Source of the DNA: Physcocola sp002396385
Lineage (GTDB): Bacteria > Bacteroidota > Bacteroidia > Bacteroidales > Paludibacteraceae
NCBI GenBank assembly: GCA_946535435.1
Contig: CAMNDM010000013.1
Location: forward strand, 16,526-80,525
DNA length: 64,000 nucleotides
Reading direction: 5' to 3'
Shown here in pieces: positions 16,967-26,501 of the stretch. Made by a program: the position numbers and the translations under genes. A model generated the notes under the pieces. The model saw only the letters and a program-made list of their open reading frames with translations. It was not told the origin of the DNA and ran no database searches. Numbering within the stretch: the stretch's first letter is position 1; each line of letters begins with the position of its first letter.

Positions 16967-19900
16967 ATGATAAAAAGAACTAAAGGCATATCCATAGCTA
17001 AGATTTTAAAAGGCTTCGCCACTGCAGCATCCATACTGATGGTTCTTGCAACCGAACCGCTATCTGCCCAAAACTATTATGGTCTTTTCCCTTCAAAAGA
17101 AGTTGGAGACGGTTTCCGGAAGATGAAGACAAAGGACGAGACGAACGTCATCCACTGGAAAGCCGACGAGACGGTAACGACCAAAACATCCATCAGTCTG
17201 CGTAATTCCGATTCAGAACTTAGCCCATACAACCAAAGTATACCGGAGCTGTCGAACTTGGTTCCAATTGCTTGCGTTACCCCCAACCGCGAGTTCAAGT
17301 TATCGAAACCCACCAGTTTCCGAGACATGGGTTTGAGCCTTTGCGACACCATCAACAAACTGAACATCTGGCTTACATTCAAGCCAAGCGGAGCACCCGA
17401 CACATTGTTTGTAGGCGTACGCCCAAGCTACCGCCATATGTTCACGTTCCCGCGTCCGAAAATCATCTACCACAGCGAGAAGATTGACAACAACGGCAAA
17501 TTCACCAAGGGTGCGGCCATTTCGTTCGAGGCAGAGCCACCACTTGGAGTGAACAGCGACCTGTTGCAATGGGAATGGTATGTCGACGGGGAACATATGA
17601 CCGGCCGTAACGACCGCTGGTTCGAGACCTATTCGAGAACCAAATGGCTCAACGGCAAACACACCATAAAATGCCGCTACAAGAAGAAAAACGGCCACCG
17701 TTTCAGCGACTTCGGCGAAATAGACATCTGGCAGTTGAGTACTAGCGAGAAAGGCATCAGAGCCGTTCCGTACTGGGGAGCCGACTGTACGGACGAAGAG
17801 AACCTCGATTCGACCAACTTCTGCTACAACAAAGAATCGCGCTGGGGTAGCTTTGTACTGCACCCGCTGGAAGACTATGTGCACTTCTATATGGAGTTCT
17901 TGAACGAGGACATCCAGACATCGACCATCACCAACACGGCAAAAGTCAAGAACTTCGAATTGTTGGAAGCCAGTCCGGCCGACTTAGACTACCGTTTCTT
18001 CTTCCTGCCTACCAACTGTAAAGGCCACGCCCGCGAGCCATACTCGCCAGTGACCATCTATTTCCGCCTGCAAGGCACAAACATCAACTATTCGCTGATT
18101 CCATACATCAAGCCAACCGTAAAGATCACCCCAGACAGCGTTGAAATTTGCGAGAACTCGTTTGAATCGGCATCAGAAAGTTCGGTGTTCACGGCCTCGG
18201 CATCAGGATTTCCGAACAACAACTACAAGTGCCAATGGTATTTCAGCAAAACAAAGAACGGCACTTACGAGCCTGTGCAAAGGGGAGAGAATGCGACCTA
18301 CATTCCCGACCACACCGGCTACTACAAAGTGGTTGCGACCGACGGCGTCTTTTCTGCCACATCGGAGCCCGTCAAAGTAAAACAAAGGTTAAGCGACTGT
18401 CTTAGTGCTGAAATCTATACAAAAGACAAACGCGACTACACCTGTGCCAACGGCACATTGGAGTTGAACGCATCGCTGACCAACTCGGTATATACCTACC
18501 AATGGTACATCGGTCCGACCAACGGCAAGAATCTTAGAGCTATAGTTGGAGCGACTGGGCCTATTTTCTATGGCAGCGCCAACAAAGCAGACGAGTCTTA
18601 CTTTGTAGAGGTAAAATATGGTAGCCGGCACGTCATCTCCAATCCGTTCCACATCCGCCAGTTGGCCAAATTGCAGGCAGGGACCTCGAAATTAGTCACC
18701 GAGGCAAGCCCTACACAAGTCTGCCAGGACTACAATACGACGCTGAAGACCCGAATCAGCAGCAAAAGGAAGGACACCCTACCGGTTATTTACCGTTTCT
18801 ACAGGGCCAGCTACAACAACCCAATACTGTTGGGCGAGATAGAAAGCAAAGACGAGAACGTCTACCTGTCGACACCAGTAAACAGCAACGGTTCAAAATA
18901 CTACGTTGTAGCTGTCGGTTGTGACCAGCAATTGCGTACAAAGGAGAACGTAACCGTCAACCTACGTAACGACGAGTCGTGCGGACGCGGTCATTTCTAT
19001 GTAAAGAAGACTGGCGACGACTACCGCGACGGAACCACATGGAAAAATGCGTTCGCAACAATGGAGAAAGCGATTAAGACCATAAAATCGCTTCGCAACT
19101 CTCCTCTTTATGCCAACACTCCGATGGCCATCCACATTGCAGCAGGCGTGTACCAACCTTACGAGGAAGGCGGATTCGACCTACCCGACAATGTAACGCT
19201 ATACGGCGGCTACGACGAATTGCCAACCGACCGAAGCATAAGCGGCACTCACCGCAACCCTATCTCACCAGCAAATCCGAACGGTTTTGCGACTACCTTC
19301 CGAAGCGACTCGTCTTCGCAACGCATCATCAAGTTGGAAGACAAAGCCAACATCAAGATAGTCGGAATCCACTTCGACGGAGAGAAATATGCGACTTCGT
19401 TAGACGGCCGTGCCATCTATAGCGACAACACCATCCTAACCATCGACTCCTGCTGGTTTACCAACTTCAGGATTTCACAGGCCACCAGAGGGCCGTTGGC
19501 AGCCGTCTGCGTACTACACACCGACAAATGCAAGCGAATGGACATCAAACCAGAGATAAACGTTCTTCATTGCTCATTCTCGAAGAATGCCGGATACGAG
19601 TGGGGCGCCTGTCTGAACATTATGACCGATGCGGAAGTCAACATCAAGAACAGCACCTTCAACCACAACACGAACCGGGATAAAGGCGGTACCGCATTGC
19701 TGACATACAATGCGAGTCCGAACGTGACCATCATGAACAGTACCTTCTACAGCAACCAGATTGTAGGCGAAGGCGGTTCATACGGAAGTTCGGTAATAAG
19801 AATGGCGGGGGGAGAACCGGTCTGCAACATTTATTCCAGCACCATTTGCGACCACTTCTACAAAGAGAACGGAAAACTGAACATCTACCACTCTATTGTT

Positions 19901-21649
19901 GAATGTGCCGGAAATGCCGACATCTACCGCAACAACTTCCCTAAAAAGTCGCCATTCGTTGCCGAAGAGAAAGACAACGCCTACAACCCACGCAAGTTCG
20001 GAGCGAACTTCAAGGGAGGCAGTTTCAACAAAATAAGCAGTGTTGACAACTGTATAACCCAAGTGCTGATACCAAGCAACAAGTTGTCGATTGTAGGTCA
20101 GGCAGGTGCGCCAAACGCCAAGTGCCTCTACGACCAACGCGGCATAAAGCGAAACATCATCGCCAGCACCTACGGTGCCTATGAGGAAGAATACAGCGTA
20201 GCCATCGACTACAGCAAGAAAGAGGAGTGTACAAACGGAGAAACCCACGCCTCCCTCACCTCAGCCGTGTCGGGTTTGACCGACTTCACCTACCAATGGG
20301 TCAACAACTACAGCGATATGCCAGACCAGAAAGGGCCAAACCTGAACAATGTGGGTTTGGGAACCTACTGGCTCGATATAAAAGGAAAAGACCGCCATGG
20401 AAAGGAAATAACCATCAGTTCTAACGAGATTCGAGTTTCTGACATCTGCGAGGTTCCAGGCGAATTCTTCGTAAACGCGCATGATGGTAACGACAGTTTT
20501 GCCGGCACCACATGGAGCAAGGCATTCGCCACACTTGACCGTGCCCTTCAAATTGCCCGTGCATTCCGTGAAAAGAACGCCAACCGCGCTGTTACCATCA
20601 ACCTGACAGCAGGCACTTACAAACCAAGCTCATCGTCGGGGTTCAAGGTAAAAGACCTTACCGATGTTATAATTCGCGGTGGTTTCCCAGAAAGTGCCTC
20701 CCGTGACGACAAGAGCGAGCCTAAGATGTTCCAACAGGGAGATGGCTACGAGACCGTGTTCAAGCCAAAAGACGTTAAAGGCCGGATATTCGATTTGGGG
20801 AACAAAGTCAAGAACCTCCGCATTGTAGGCATACACATGAAGGGATTGAAAAATCAGATATCTTCGGGTGGAGCGCTCAACATCAACGGAGCAGAAGTCA
20901 GCATAGACTCGTGCTGGATAACCGGATTTAATGACGCCAGTGTCACTCAAGACGGCAACAACAGCTGTATTGCCATAGGTTCCACCTCGAAACTGAACAT
21001 CTGCAATTCCTTCTTTGCAGGAAACCTCGGCAAACAGAGCGGTGTTATCGGCATAACCGGTAGCGGAAACAACACAGAACTGAACGTTTACAACACCACT
21101 TTCCACGCCAACTGGAGTTCGAAGAGCGGAGGTGCTGTCCTCTACGTGAACAATGCGGCCAGCCCGGCCATTAAATTCATGAATGTAACCTGTTTCAGCA
21201 ACCGCACATCGAATTCAGAAATGAGCGCCTGCAGCAACATCCGTCTGATAGGTAAAGAGACCACTACCCTACAAATGTACAACTGCAACATGTTCGGCAC
21301 CTATATGGTAGAAAGCGGAAAACTTGAGCTATTCAACTCTCTGGTTGAGGCAACAGGAGAGAATGTGATACAAAACAACAGTTTCGTATCGTATCCGCAC
21401 CTTCAGAAGACCAACGACGATATGGATTTGTACAGCCACCGCAAGTTTGCGGACAGTTTCAAGTACACACTCACATTCGATTGCGGATTCATTCCTGTTC
21501 TGGAGATCAAGAAAGACGGACACGAAGACCTCTGCAAGAAAGTTCCTACGCTTGAAAAAGTGGGAGATTTCGACTTGAGCAACGACCAATGCGGAAAGCC
21601 GCGAGGTGCAGAAAGCTGTATGGGAGCAACCCAATACAACGAAGAATAA
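16967..21649 (+). CDS. Large secreted protein with Ig-like domains and two beta-helix modules
   Basis: Protein of 1560 residues with a signal peptide ending near LATEPLSAQ. The first 650 residues contain several Ig/PKD-like beta domains with the pattern YKCQWYFS, YTYQWYIG. Two similar modules follow: one begins HFYVKKTGDDYRDGTTWKNA (about residue 675), the other EFFVNAHDGNDSFAGTTWSK (about 1165), each continuing with FAT(M/L)...A, an AAGVYQPYEEGGF / TAGTYKPSSSSGF segment, then parallel beta-helix repeats (NIKNSTFNHN, LNICNSFFAGN). An Ig-like insert (YQWVNNYSDM) separates them. The first module ends DQRGIKRNII...YGAYEE, a common cap. No T9SS sorting domain is recognisable. It ends in front of a strong bidirectional terminator. 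Role: probably surface adhesion or polysaccharide binding, by inference only. Confidence 0.82.
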   Translation: MIKRTKGISIAKILKGFATAASILMVLATEPLSAQNYYGLFPSKEVGDGFRKMKTKDETNVIHWKADETVTTKTSISLRNSDSELSPYNQSIPELSNLVPIACVTPNREFKLSKPTSFRDMGLSLCDTINKLNIWLTFKPSGAPDTLFVGVRPSYRHMFTFPRPKIIYHSEKIDNNGKFTKGAAISFEAEPPLGVNSDLLQWEWYVDGEHMTGRNDRWFETYSRTKWLNGKHTIKCRYKKKNGHRFSDFGEIDIWQLSTSEKGIRAVPYWGADCTDEENLDSTNFCYNKESRWGSFVLHPLEDYVHFYMEFLNEDIQTSTITNTAKVKNFELLEASPADLDYRFFFLPTNCKGHAREPYSPVTIYFRLQGTNINYSLIPYIKPTVKITPDSVEICENSFESASESSVFTASASGFPNNNYKCQWYFSKTKNGTYEPVQRGENATYIPDHTGYYKVVATDGVFSATSEPVKVKQRLSDCLSAEIYTKDKRDYTCANGTLELNASLTNSVYTYQWYIGPTNGKNLRAIVGATGPIFYGSANKADESYFVEVKYGSRHVISNPFHIRQLAKLQAGTSKLVTEASPTQVCQDYNTTLKTRISSKRKDTLPVIYRFYRASYNNPILLGEIESKDENVYLSTPVNSNGSKYYVVAVGCDQQLRTKENVTVNLRNDESCGRGHFYVKKTGDDYRDGTTWKNAFATMEKAIKTIKSLRNSPLYANTPMAIHIAAGVYQPYEEGGFDLPDNVTLYGGYDELPTDRSISGTHRNPISPANPNGFATTFRSDSSSQRIIKLEDKANIKIVGIHFDGEKYATSLDGRAIYSDNTILTIDSCWFTNFRISQATRGPLAAVCVLHTDKCKRMDIKPEINVLHCSFSKNAGYEWGACLNIMTDAEVNIKNSTFNHNTNRDKGGTALLTYNASPNVTIMNSTFYSNQIVGEGGSYGSSVIRMAGGEPVCNIYSSTICDHFYKENGKLNIYHSIVECAGNADIYRNNFPKKSPFVAEEKDNAYNPRKFGANFKGGSFNKISSVDNCITQVLIPSNKLSIVGQAGAPNAKCLYDQRGIKRNIIASTYGAYEEEYSVAIDYSKKEECTNGETHASLTSAVSGLTDFTYQWVNNYSDMPDQKGPNLNNVGLGTYWLDIKGKDRHGKEITISSNEIRVSDICEVPGEFFVNAHDGNDSFAGTTWSKAFATLDRALQIARAFREKNANRAVTINLTAGTYKPSSSSGFKVKDLTDVIIRGGFPESASRDDKSEPKMFQQGDGYETVFKPKDVKGRIFDLGNKVKNLRIVGIHMKGLKNQISSGGALNINGAEVSIDSCWITGFNDASVTQDGNNSCIAIGSTSKLNICNSFFAGNLGKQSGVIGITGSGNNTELNVYNTTFHANWSSKSGGAVLYVNNAASPAIKFMNVTCFSNRTSNSEMSACSNIRLIGKETTTLQMYNCNMFGTYMVESGKLELFNSLVEATGENVIQNNSFVSYPHLQKTNDDMDLYSHRKFADSFKYTLTFDCGFIPVLEIKKDGHEDLCKKVPTLEKVGDFDLSNDQCGKPRGAESCMGATQYNEE

Positions 21650-21662
21650 GGGAATAACTCAT

Positions 21663-21700
21663 AAACGAAAAAGGAGCGCAAAAGCGCTCCTTTTTCGTTT
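21663..21700. terminator. Bidirectional rho-independent terminator
   Basis: A perfect 17-bp stem (AAACGAAAAAGGAGCGC and its complement) with an AAAA loop, with A/T runs on both sides. It separates the convergent 1560-residue gene and the VWA gene. Confidence 0.95.
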
Positions 21701-21719
21701 ATCTTTATTCAAGATTTCG

Positions 21720-22895
21720 CTACATTATAAAACAAATTCTCCCTAAAAGCGAGAGTTCGTCCTTTACATGGTTATAGTTGTCTTCAGTGTCGATAATCCA
21801 CAACAGTTTCGAACGTGGAGGCAAGTTCTCACTAGGGACCCCCGCATAACCATCGGTAAAGATGATTAGCGCATCGTAATTTCGGTGTTTATGGTAATAA
21901 TCGACGACTATTTGAAAATCAGTACCACCATTGCCAAGACGATTGAATTCTTTTAGCTTCTCGCTAGCCTTGTTGAGCGGGAGGACCTCCTTCTTTATTT
22001 CGCAGTCGAACTGTATGACGTCGGTGCTTTCAACGCCATATCTGAAGAAGTGTGTAATAATACGGAAGAATTTTGCAAACGCCCTGTTTTCGACCGAGCC
22101 GCTGACGTCTACCGCCACCAACAAGCGCGACTCCATATCGTGTTTGCTGCCCATCGCTTTGTAGCCCAACCTGCGGTTAAGGCGCATACGTGTAAACACA
22201 CGCTCAGACGACACAACGCTAGTCGAGAATGCCCTTAGTATCTTTCTATAATCAATGCGGCCCTGTTGGGCAACCATAATGGCTTCTTGAGTGTCGTGCG
22301 GAATCGAACCCCAGTTGGTTATCTGCTCAATGCGCTCCTTAATTTCCTGCTGCATTTCCTCGTCCTCTTCCCAAAGTTCCGCCTCTTCCATGCCTTCAAG
22401 AATGAGTTGCTCGATAGGAGTAAGCTCCCTTACGTTCACGTTCCCATCGTCTAGCCCTACCTTGATGATGCCACTTATATTCTTCATGGCGTCTTTAACC
22501 TGATCCATCAATTTGTAGGCATACCACTCAAAATGTTTTTTTACGGGCAGACCGAAATCATTCGGATGGTAGAGCCGGGCAAATTTCAGCGTATAGACCG
22601 GAGCAAGCACAAGGTCGCTGGCCGCCTTCAGCACATTGGCAGAGCAGCCGTAGGGTTGGCGCTCGTAAGGATGCTTTAAGCAGATGCGCAGCACCGTAGC
22701 CTTCAATTTTTCTTCCAAGGCAGGGTCTGACAAAAGGTTAATGAGTTCAGGGTTGAACTCAATCTTACGTTTTCCCACGCGCATATAGCACTTCATTGAA
22801 CCGTTTTCCACCAGTGTGTGGGTGTAGTAGATAGAGGTAAGAGCGGGCTCGCGTAAGGACCATTGTTCCAGTATTTTCGAAATGCGCTGGCTCAT
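21720..22895 (-). CDS. VWA-like domain protein (DUF2201-type), partner of MoxR ATPase
   Basis: Soluble protein of 391 residues. The C-terminal third is a von Willebrand A-like domain with MIDAS residues in LLVAVDVSGSVENRAF (D-x-S-x-S), GNGGTDFQIVV and ALIIFTDGYAGVP. The N-terminal part resembles the metallopeptidase-like region of DUF2201 proteins, but the place where HExxH is expected reads VLRICLKHPYER, so the zinc motif appears to be lost. Its start overlaps the stop of the MoxR-type gene by four bases (ATGA). MoxR/VWA pairs are generally thought to assemble or activate other proteins; the client here is unknown. Confidence 0.85.
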   Translation of the reverse strand: MSQRISKILEQWSLREPALTSIYYTHTLVENGSMKCYMRVGKRKIEFNPELINLLSDPALEEKLKATVLRICLKHPYERQPYGCSANVLKAASDLVLAPVYTLKFARLYHPNDFGLPVKKHFEWYAYKLMDQVKDAMKNISGIIKVGLDDGNVNVRELTPIEQLILEGMEEAELWEEDEEMQQEIKERIEQITNWGSIPHDTQEAIMVAQQGRIDYRKILRAFSTSVVSSERVFTRMRLNRRLGYKAMGSKHDMESRLLVAVDVSGSVENRAFAKFFRIITHFFRYGVESTDVIQFDCEIKKEVLPLNKASEKLKEFNRLGNGGTDFQIVVDYYHKHRNYDALIIFTDGYAGVPSENLPPRSKLLWIIDTEDNYNHVKDELSLLGRICFIM

Positions 22896-23962
22896 ATCGA
22901 CTGCACGTACTTAATTAGATTCATGTAGTGGGTCATTAGTCTTTTGGTAATAAAAGCCACAAACTTAGGATGCTCGCCCGAAATGAGGGTCACGAAATAA
23001 GCAGCCCCCTCGTGGTTCTCGTTTTCCAGCAGGTCGTCGATAAACAAACCCAAGTTCTTAGCAGCATCTTTTGGTTTATCGACTTCCAAATGTCCGTTTT
23101 CAATGTACAGGCAAACACGGTCACACAATATAGAAAGTTCGTGCGGCTTATATTCTTTAACCAGGCGCTGGAATTTCTCATAATTCTCAAACAACTGTTT
23201 GGCAGATATAACCTCGTCTTTCGAAAGAGACAGGAAGAAAGCACCAGCCGCCTGCACGCCAACCACACCGGCAATCATTTTACGTATAAACTCGTCGAGG
23301 TTAGCCTCATCCTTAATCAGGCTCGACACTTTAGTCCAACCGCGTCGGTCTGGAGTCTTATCCAAGCCGTTTGACTCTATGTCGGTTTTCACACCCCCCT
23401 CCAAGAATTCGGGCTTACCCTGAATGAAGCGTACAATACGTTCGTCAATACCATTCGAGTCGGCCCAACTAATCCATTCCTTTACCGAAGGTCGGAAATT
23501 GTAGATATTGAAACGGCTGACAAGAGCAGGGTCAAGGTCGGTCAGTTGGTATTCTTCGCCGTCGTTTACAGCCGAGATAATGCGGCTACCTTCAGGTAGC
23601 TGTCTGCCAGCCAACTTGCGGTTCAGCGCCAAGTCCATCACGGTCTGCAACAACTCTGGGCGGGCACGGTTCAATTCGTCAAGGAAAAGGACGATAGGCT
23701 TGCCATCTTTAGGAAACCAATATGGTTGAAGAAAGACGGTCGACTCACCCTTCTCATCTTTTTCAGGAAGACCAATCAGGTCGCCCGGATCAGCCATCTG
23801 ACCTAAAAACAATGGCACCACCTTCATGCCTTGCGCTTCGAAGAACTTTGTTAGTATTTCGCTTTTCCCAATACCGTGTTTTCCACAAAGCAAGATGTTT
23901 TGATCTGCAGGGGTTTTCTTCAACACCCTCATCAATTCTTCTATATTGATAGATACTGCCAT
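22892..23962 (-). CDS. MoxR-type AAA+ ATPase
   Basis: Cytoplasmic AAA+ ATPase of 356 residues from MAVSINIEELMRVLKKTP. It shows Walker A GKHGIGKS (residues 27-34), Walker B IVLFLDELNRARPELLQ, the sensor-1-like ISAVNDGEEY and an arginine-rich DPALVSRFNIYNF. The frame is open 28 codons further upstream, but the ATG at 23962 starts at the conserved region. It is the first gene of a coupled pair with the VWA protein and is transcribed away from the zincin gene across a 142-bp spacer in which I found no clear promoter box. Confidence 0.9.
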   Translation of the reverse strand: MAVSINIEELMRVLKKTPADQNILLCGKHGIGKSEILTKFFEAQGMKVVPLFLGQMADPGDLIGLPEKDEKGESTVFLQPYWFPKDGKPIVLFLDELNRARPELLQTVMDLALNRKLAGRQLPEGSRIISAVNDGEEYQLTDLDPALVSRFNIYNFRPSVKEWISWADSNGIDERIVRFIQGKPEFLEGGVKTDIESNGLDKTPDRRGWTKVSSLIKDEANLDEFIRKMIAGVVGVQAAGAFFLSLSKDEVISAKQLFENYEKFQRLVKEYKPHELSILCDRVCLYIENGHLEVDKPKDAAKNLGLFIDDLLENENHEGAAYFVTLISGEHPKFVAFITKRLMTHYMNLIKYVQSI

Positions 23963-24104
23963 TGTTTGTTTTATAAGTTTATGAATAATTACTAATTTAG
24001 GGAATATTTCAAGGCTACACTTTATTTTAAGGCCGATTTTACGCAATCAAACCTATGATTTAGTTAAAACTTCTTGAAATAGGACCCTCATTACTGGAAA
24101 TAAA

Positions 24105-24674
24105 ATGCATTTTGAAGACGCAAGGTTAAAACTGTTGGAACAAATTGCCGACGAAGGGGTGCAGACCGAATTGTGGTTGGCCGTGATAAAACTCGAAATG
24201 TTTGTAGGCGAGGTCAACTTTTCGCTACAGTTAGAAGACTTACTTGCCGACAGCGCATTGGCTTATTGTTCCACAACCGACAATACCATTACCCTAAGTG
24301 GCGAATACTTTGCCCAAACATCGCTACAGGCCCTACAGAGAATGATTGAGCAGACCCAAAGGAACGAGCTCCACCCTGCAAGTCACCTTTCCATTGGAAG
24401 TGTGCTTATTCACGAACTGTGTCATGCAGTTTGGAATACCATCTGCAAAAAAGGGATAGACCTTAAGAGCGAGGTGGAAGTCATTGCAAAAGAATGGGAG
24501 CAGTGGATGAGCAATAATAGCAAGGACGCACACAAAACGTACGCGTCAACATCGCCAGAGGAATTTTGGGCAGAAATGCTGATGCAGGCAGTCGATGGTG
24601 ACACCGAACACTGCCCGGATATGGATTTCGCAAAACGCGTGCTGGACTTGGCTATTAAGTACCACCAACATTAA
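24105..24674 (+). CDS. Putative lethal-factor-like zinc metalloprotease (small zincin)
   Basis: Protein of 189 residues without signal peptide. It contains HELCHAVWN (zinc-binding HExxH at 103-107) and, 46 residues after the second histidine, a glutamate in YASTSPEEFWAEM (Tyr146, Glu153). In anthrax lethal factor, from memory, the ligands are H686, H690, E735 with Tyr728; the Tyr-Glu distance (7) is the same here and the His-Glu distance nearly so (46 versus 45). That supports a gluzincin of the ATLF-like group, but the rest of the protein is not recognisably similar. The LRR gene begins seven bases after its stop, so they form one operon, divergent from the MoxR/VWA pair. Confidence 0.7.
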   Translation: MHFEDARLKLLEQIADEGVQTELWLAVIKLEMFVGEVNFSLQLEDLLADSALAYCSTTDNTITLSGEYFAQTSLQALQRMIEQTQRNELHPASHLSIGSVLIHELCHAVWNTICKKGIDLKSEVEVIAKEWEQWMSNNSKDAHKTYASTSPEEFWAEMLMQAVDGDTEHCPDMDFAKRVLDLAIKYHQH

Positions 24675-24680
24675 AACACC

Positions 24681-26153
24681 ATGTTAAGAACTTTATTCAA
24701 GTCGTTATACGCCAGTTTAAAAGGGACTAAGACCCATTCTGATTTTCAGATGTTCTATACAACGTCAAACTCGACGTGCAAGGTTATTGGCAACACCTTG
24801 AACGAAAACACAACAGCAATACCAGCGTCAGAACAAACGGAGTACATTAAGCAGGTAATTCTTCCAGCAAAAGGAGGTACCATTCACAGCGAAGGCGAAC
24901 CTTACGAAGTTACCATTCCTGAAAAGGTGGAATTTGAAGGTATTACATATACCGTAACCGAGATAGGACTGAAAGCTTTCGAAAATTGTTCTAACCTATC
25001 GAGAATCAGTATTCCAGAAACGGTCGTCAGCATCGGCTCCAACGCTTTTCGCAACTGCACAAACCTCACCGCCGTTAATATTCCAAAGTCAGTTACCAGC
25101 ATAAAAAAGAATACATTCTATGGTTGTAGTTCATTAAGCAGTATTGATATTCCCGACACCATTACCTATATTGGTGAATGTGCTTTTTTTAATTGCAATA
25201 ATCTGACAGGACTTACCCTACCCCCGAAACTCCAATCGTTGGGCAGTTATGCGTTCAGAGGCTGTTCATCCATAAAGAGTCTATCACTGCCATCGGGCAT
25301 AACCTCATTAGGGACCAAGACTTTTGCCGATTGTACTTCTTTAACGGACATTCAGTTGCCCGACAGTCTGACAGCGGTTGGCGAAAACGTCTTCGAGAGT
25401 TGCAGAAGTCTGACAGAAATAACTCTACCCGCAAGACTCACCTCAATAGGCAACTATGCATTCTGGGGTTGCATAGGCATGAAAAGTATTTCAATACCGA
25501 ATACAGTCACCAGCATTGGCGACTCCGCATTTTCCGGTTGTAAGTCCCTATCTGCAATAAACCTTCCAAACAGCCTGATGGAAATGGGAAATAATGTTTT
25601 CACTGGTTGTAAGCAATTAAGCCTTGACAATGGTTTATTACTATATGCCAATGACAAAAAATGTTACGGCTATGTGGGCGATTACAAAAACATAACCGAA
25701 ATAACAATACCAGAAGGAGTGACTTACATAAACGAAAATGCCTTTAAGGGTTGCACTAATTTGGAACGCGTTTACCTTCCGAACTCACTTACAGCAATTG
25801 GAAGCGGAGCTTTCTCTATGTGCCATAAGCTGACCGACATTAAGTTGCCAGACTCTTTTATGGGCTTCAATCCCCAAAAAAGTCCTTTTGCAGTGAAATA
25901 TGAACGCATAAAGGAACTGAACAAGTTTGCCGTAAAGGGATTTCTCGGCAAATTGAAGAAAGAACCTGGCTGCAAATACCTGAAGCAGACGAGGTGTGGG
26001 CACGCTTGTTGCGAAATTTCGCTGGTTTTCCAAAAGACCACCCTATGGAAAGGGCTGTACAAAATCTCAGACTTAGCTGACAAAGTTGAAGAAATAAAAG
26101 CCGTCGCCGCCAATTACGAGCAACTTTATGCCGATACAACAAAACCGGAATAG
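24681..26153 (+). CDS. BspA-type leucine-rich repeat (LRR_5) protein
   Basis: Protein of 490 residues. After about 70 N-terminal residues comes an array of BspA/TpLRR repeats from EGITYTVTEIGLKAFENCS to LPNSLTAIGSGAFSMCHKL; units follow the pattern 'I-P-x-x-V-x-S-I-G-x-x-A-F-x-x-C-x-x-L'. A non-repeat tail of about 90 residues with cysteines (CKYLKQTRCGHACCEISLVF) ends the protein. Unlike most BspA-type surface proteins, it shows no signal peptide and no T9SS domain, so it may act in the cytoplasm, perhaps as the protein-binding partner of the zincin encoded just upstream; that link is inference from context. Confidence 0.85.
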   Translation: MLRTLFKSLYASLKGTKTHSDFQMFYTTSNSTCKVIGNTLNENTTAIPASEQTEYIKQVILPAKGGTIHSEGEPYEVTIPEKVEFEGITYTVTEIGLKAFENCSNLSRISIPETVVSIGSNAFRNCTNLTAVNIPKSVTSIKKNTFYGCSSLSSIDIPDTITYIGECAFFNCNNLTGLTLPPKLQSLGSYAFRGCSSIKSLSLPSGITSLGTKTFADCTSLTDIQLPDSLTAVGENVFESCRSLTEITLPARLTSIGNYAFWGCIGMKSISIPNTVTSIGDSAFSGCKSLSAINLPNSLMEMGNNVFTGCKQLSLDNGLLLYANDKKCYGYVGDYKNITEITIPEGVTYINENAFKGCTNLERVYLPNSLTAIGSGAFSMCHKLTDIKLPDSFMGFNPQKSPFAVKYERIKELNKFAVKGFLGKLKKEPGCKYLKQTRCGHACCEISLVFQKTTLWKGLYKISDLADKVEEIKAVAANYEQLYADTTKPE

Positions 26154-26181
26154 AGCTATTTCCGTCCGGAAATTTCATACC

Positions 26182-26493
26182 TATAGGTCAAAAGAACAGG
26201 CTAAGATAATACGCATAAGGACAACAGGTCAAGAAGAATCTCAATGTTCACAGCGGCATGTCGGAAGAGAACAGCAAGCGGCTCATAAATGTTTTTTTCT
26301 TGGCATAGGGAAGATTAAAAAGCAAGAAGGGAGGCTGCGACCTCCCATTGCTTTTTAGTCTTCGCAATCCTATTCCTCGCAGAGTTGCTCCCCAGCAGAG
26401 CCCTGTTACGCTTCGGATTGTCTTGCGAAGATAGAATGTCCGTCAAAATAATCAAATAGAGAAATGAAAAAACAGCCTGCATTTTGACCTATA
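26182..26493. repeat. Inverted-repeat-bounded, structured 312-bp segment (MITE-like candidate)
   Basis: TATAGGTCAAAA at 26182-26193 faces its reverse complement TTTTGACCTATA at 26482-26493; both ends also carry CAGGCT two to three bases further in. Inside lie the LRR terminator and an imperfect long stem from TCTTCGCAA (26359-26367) to TTGCGAAGA (26423-26431). A third copy of the 12-mer sits at 28583-28594. No transposase and no target-site duplication beyond TA are visible. Confidence 0.35.
26316..26357 (+). terminator. Rho-independent terminator of the zincin-LRR operon
   Basis: AAAAGCAA and GGGAGG pair with CCTCCC (26341-26346) and TTGCTTTTT, giving a stable stem with a T run on the plus strand, about 160 bases beyond the LRR stop. 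Confidence 0.8.
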
Positions 26494-26501
26494 CGACAAA
26501 A

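Noticed and set aside
24105..24674. ImmA/IrrE-type antirepressor protease
   Set aside because: The HExxH is followed by a distant Tyr/Glu pair as in lethal-factor-like zincins, and no phage-type repressor gene is adjacent.
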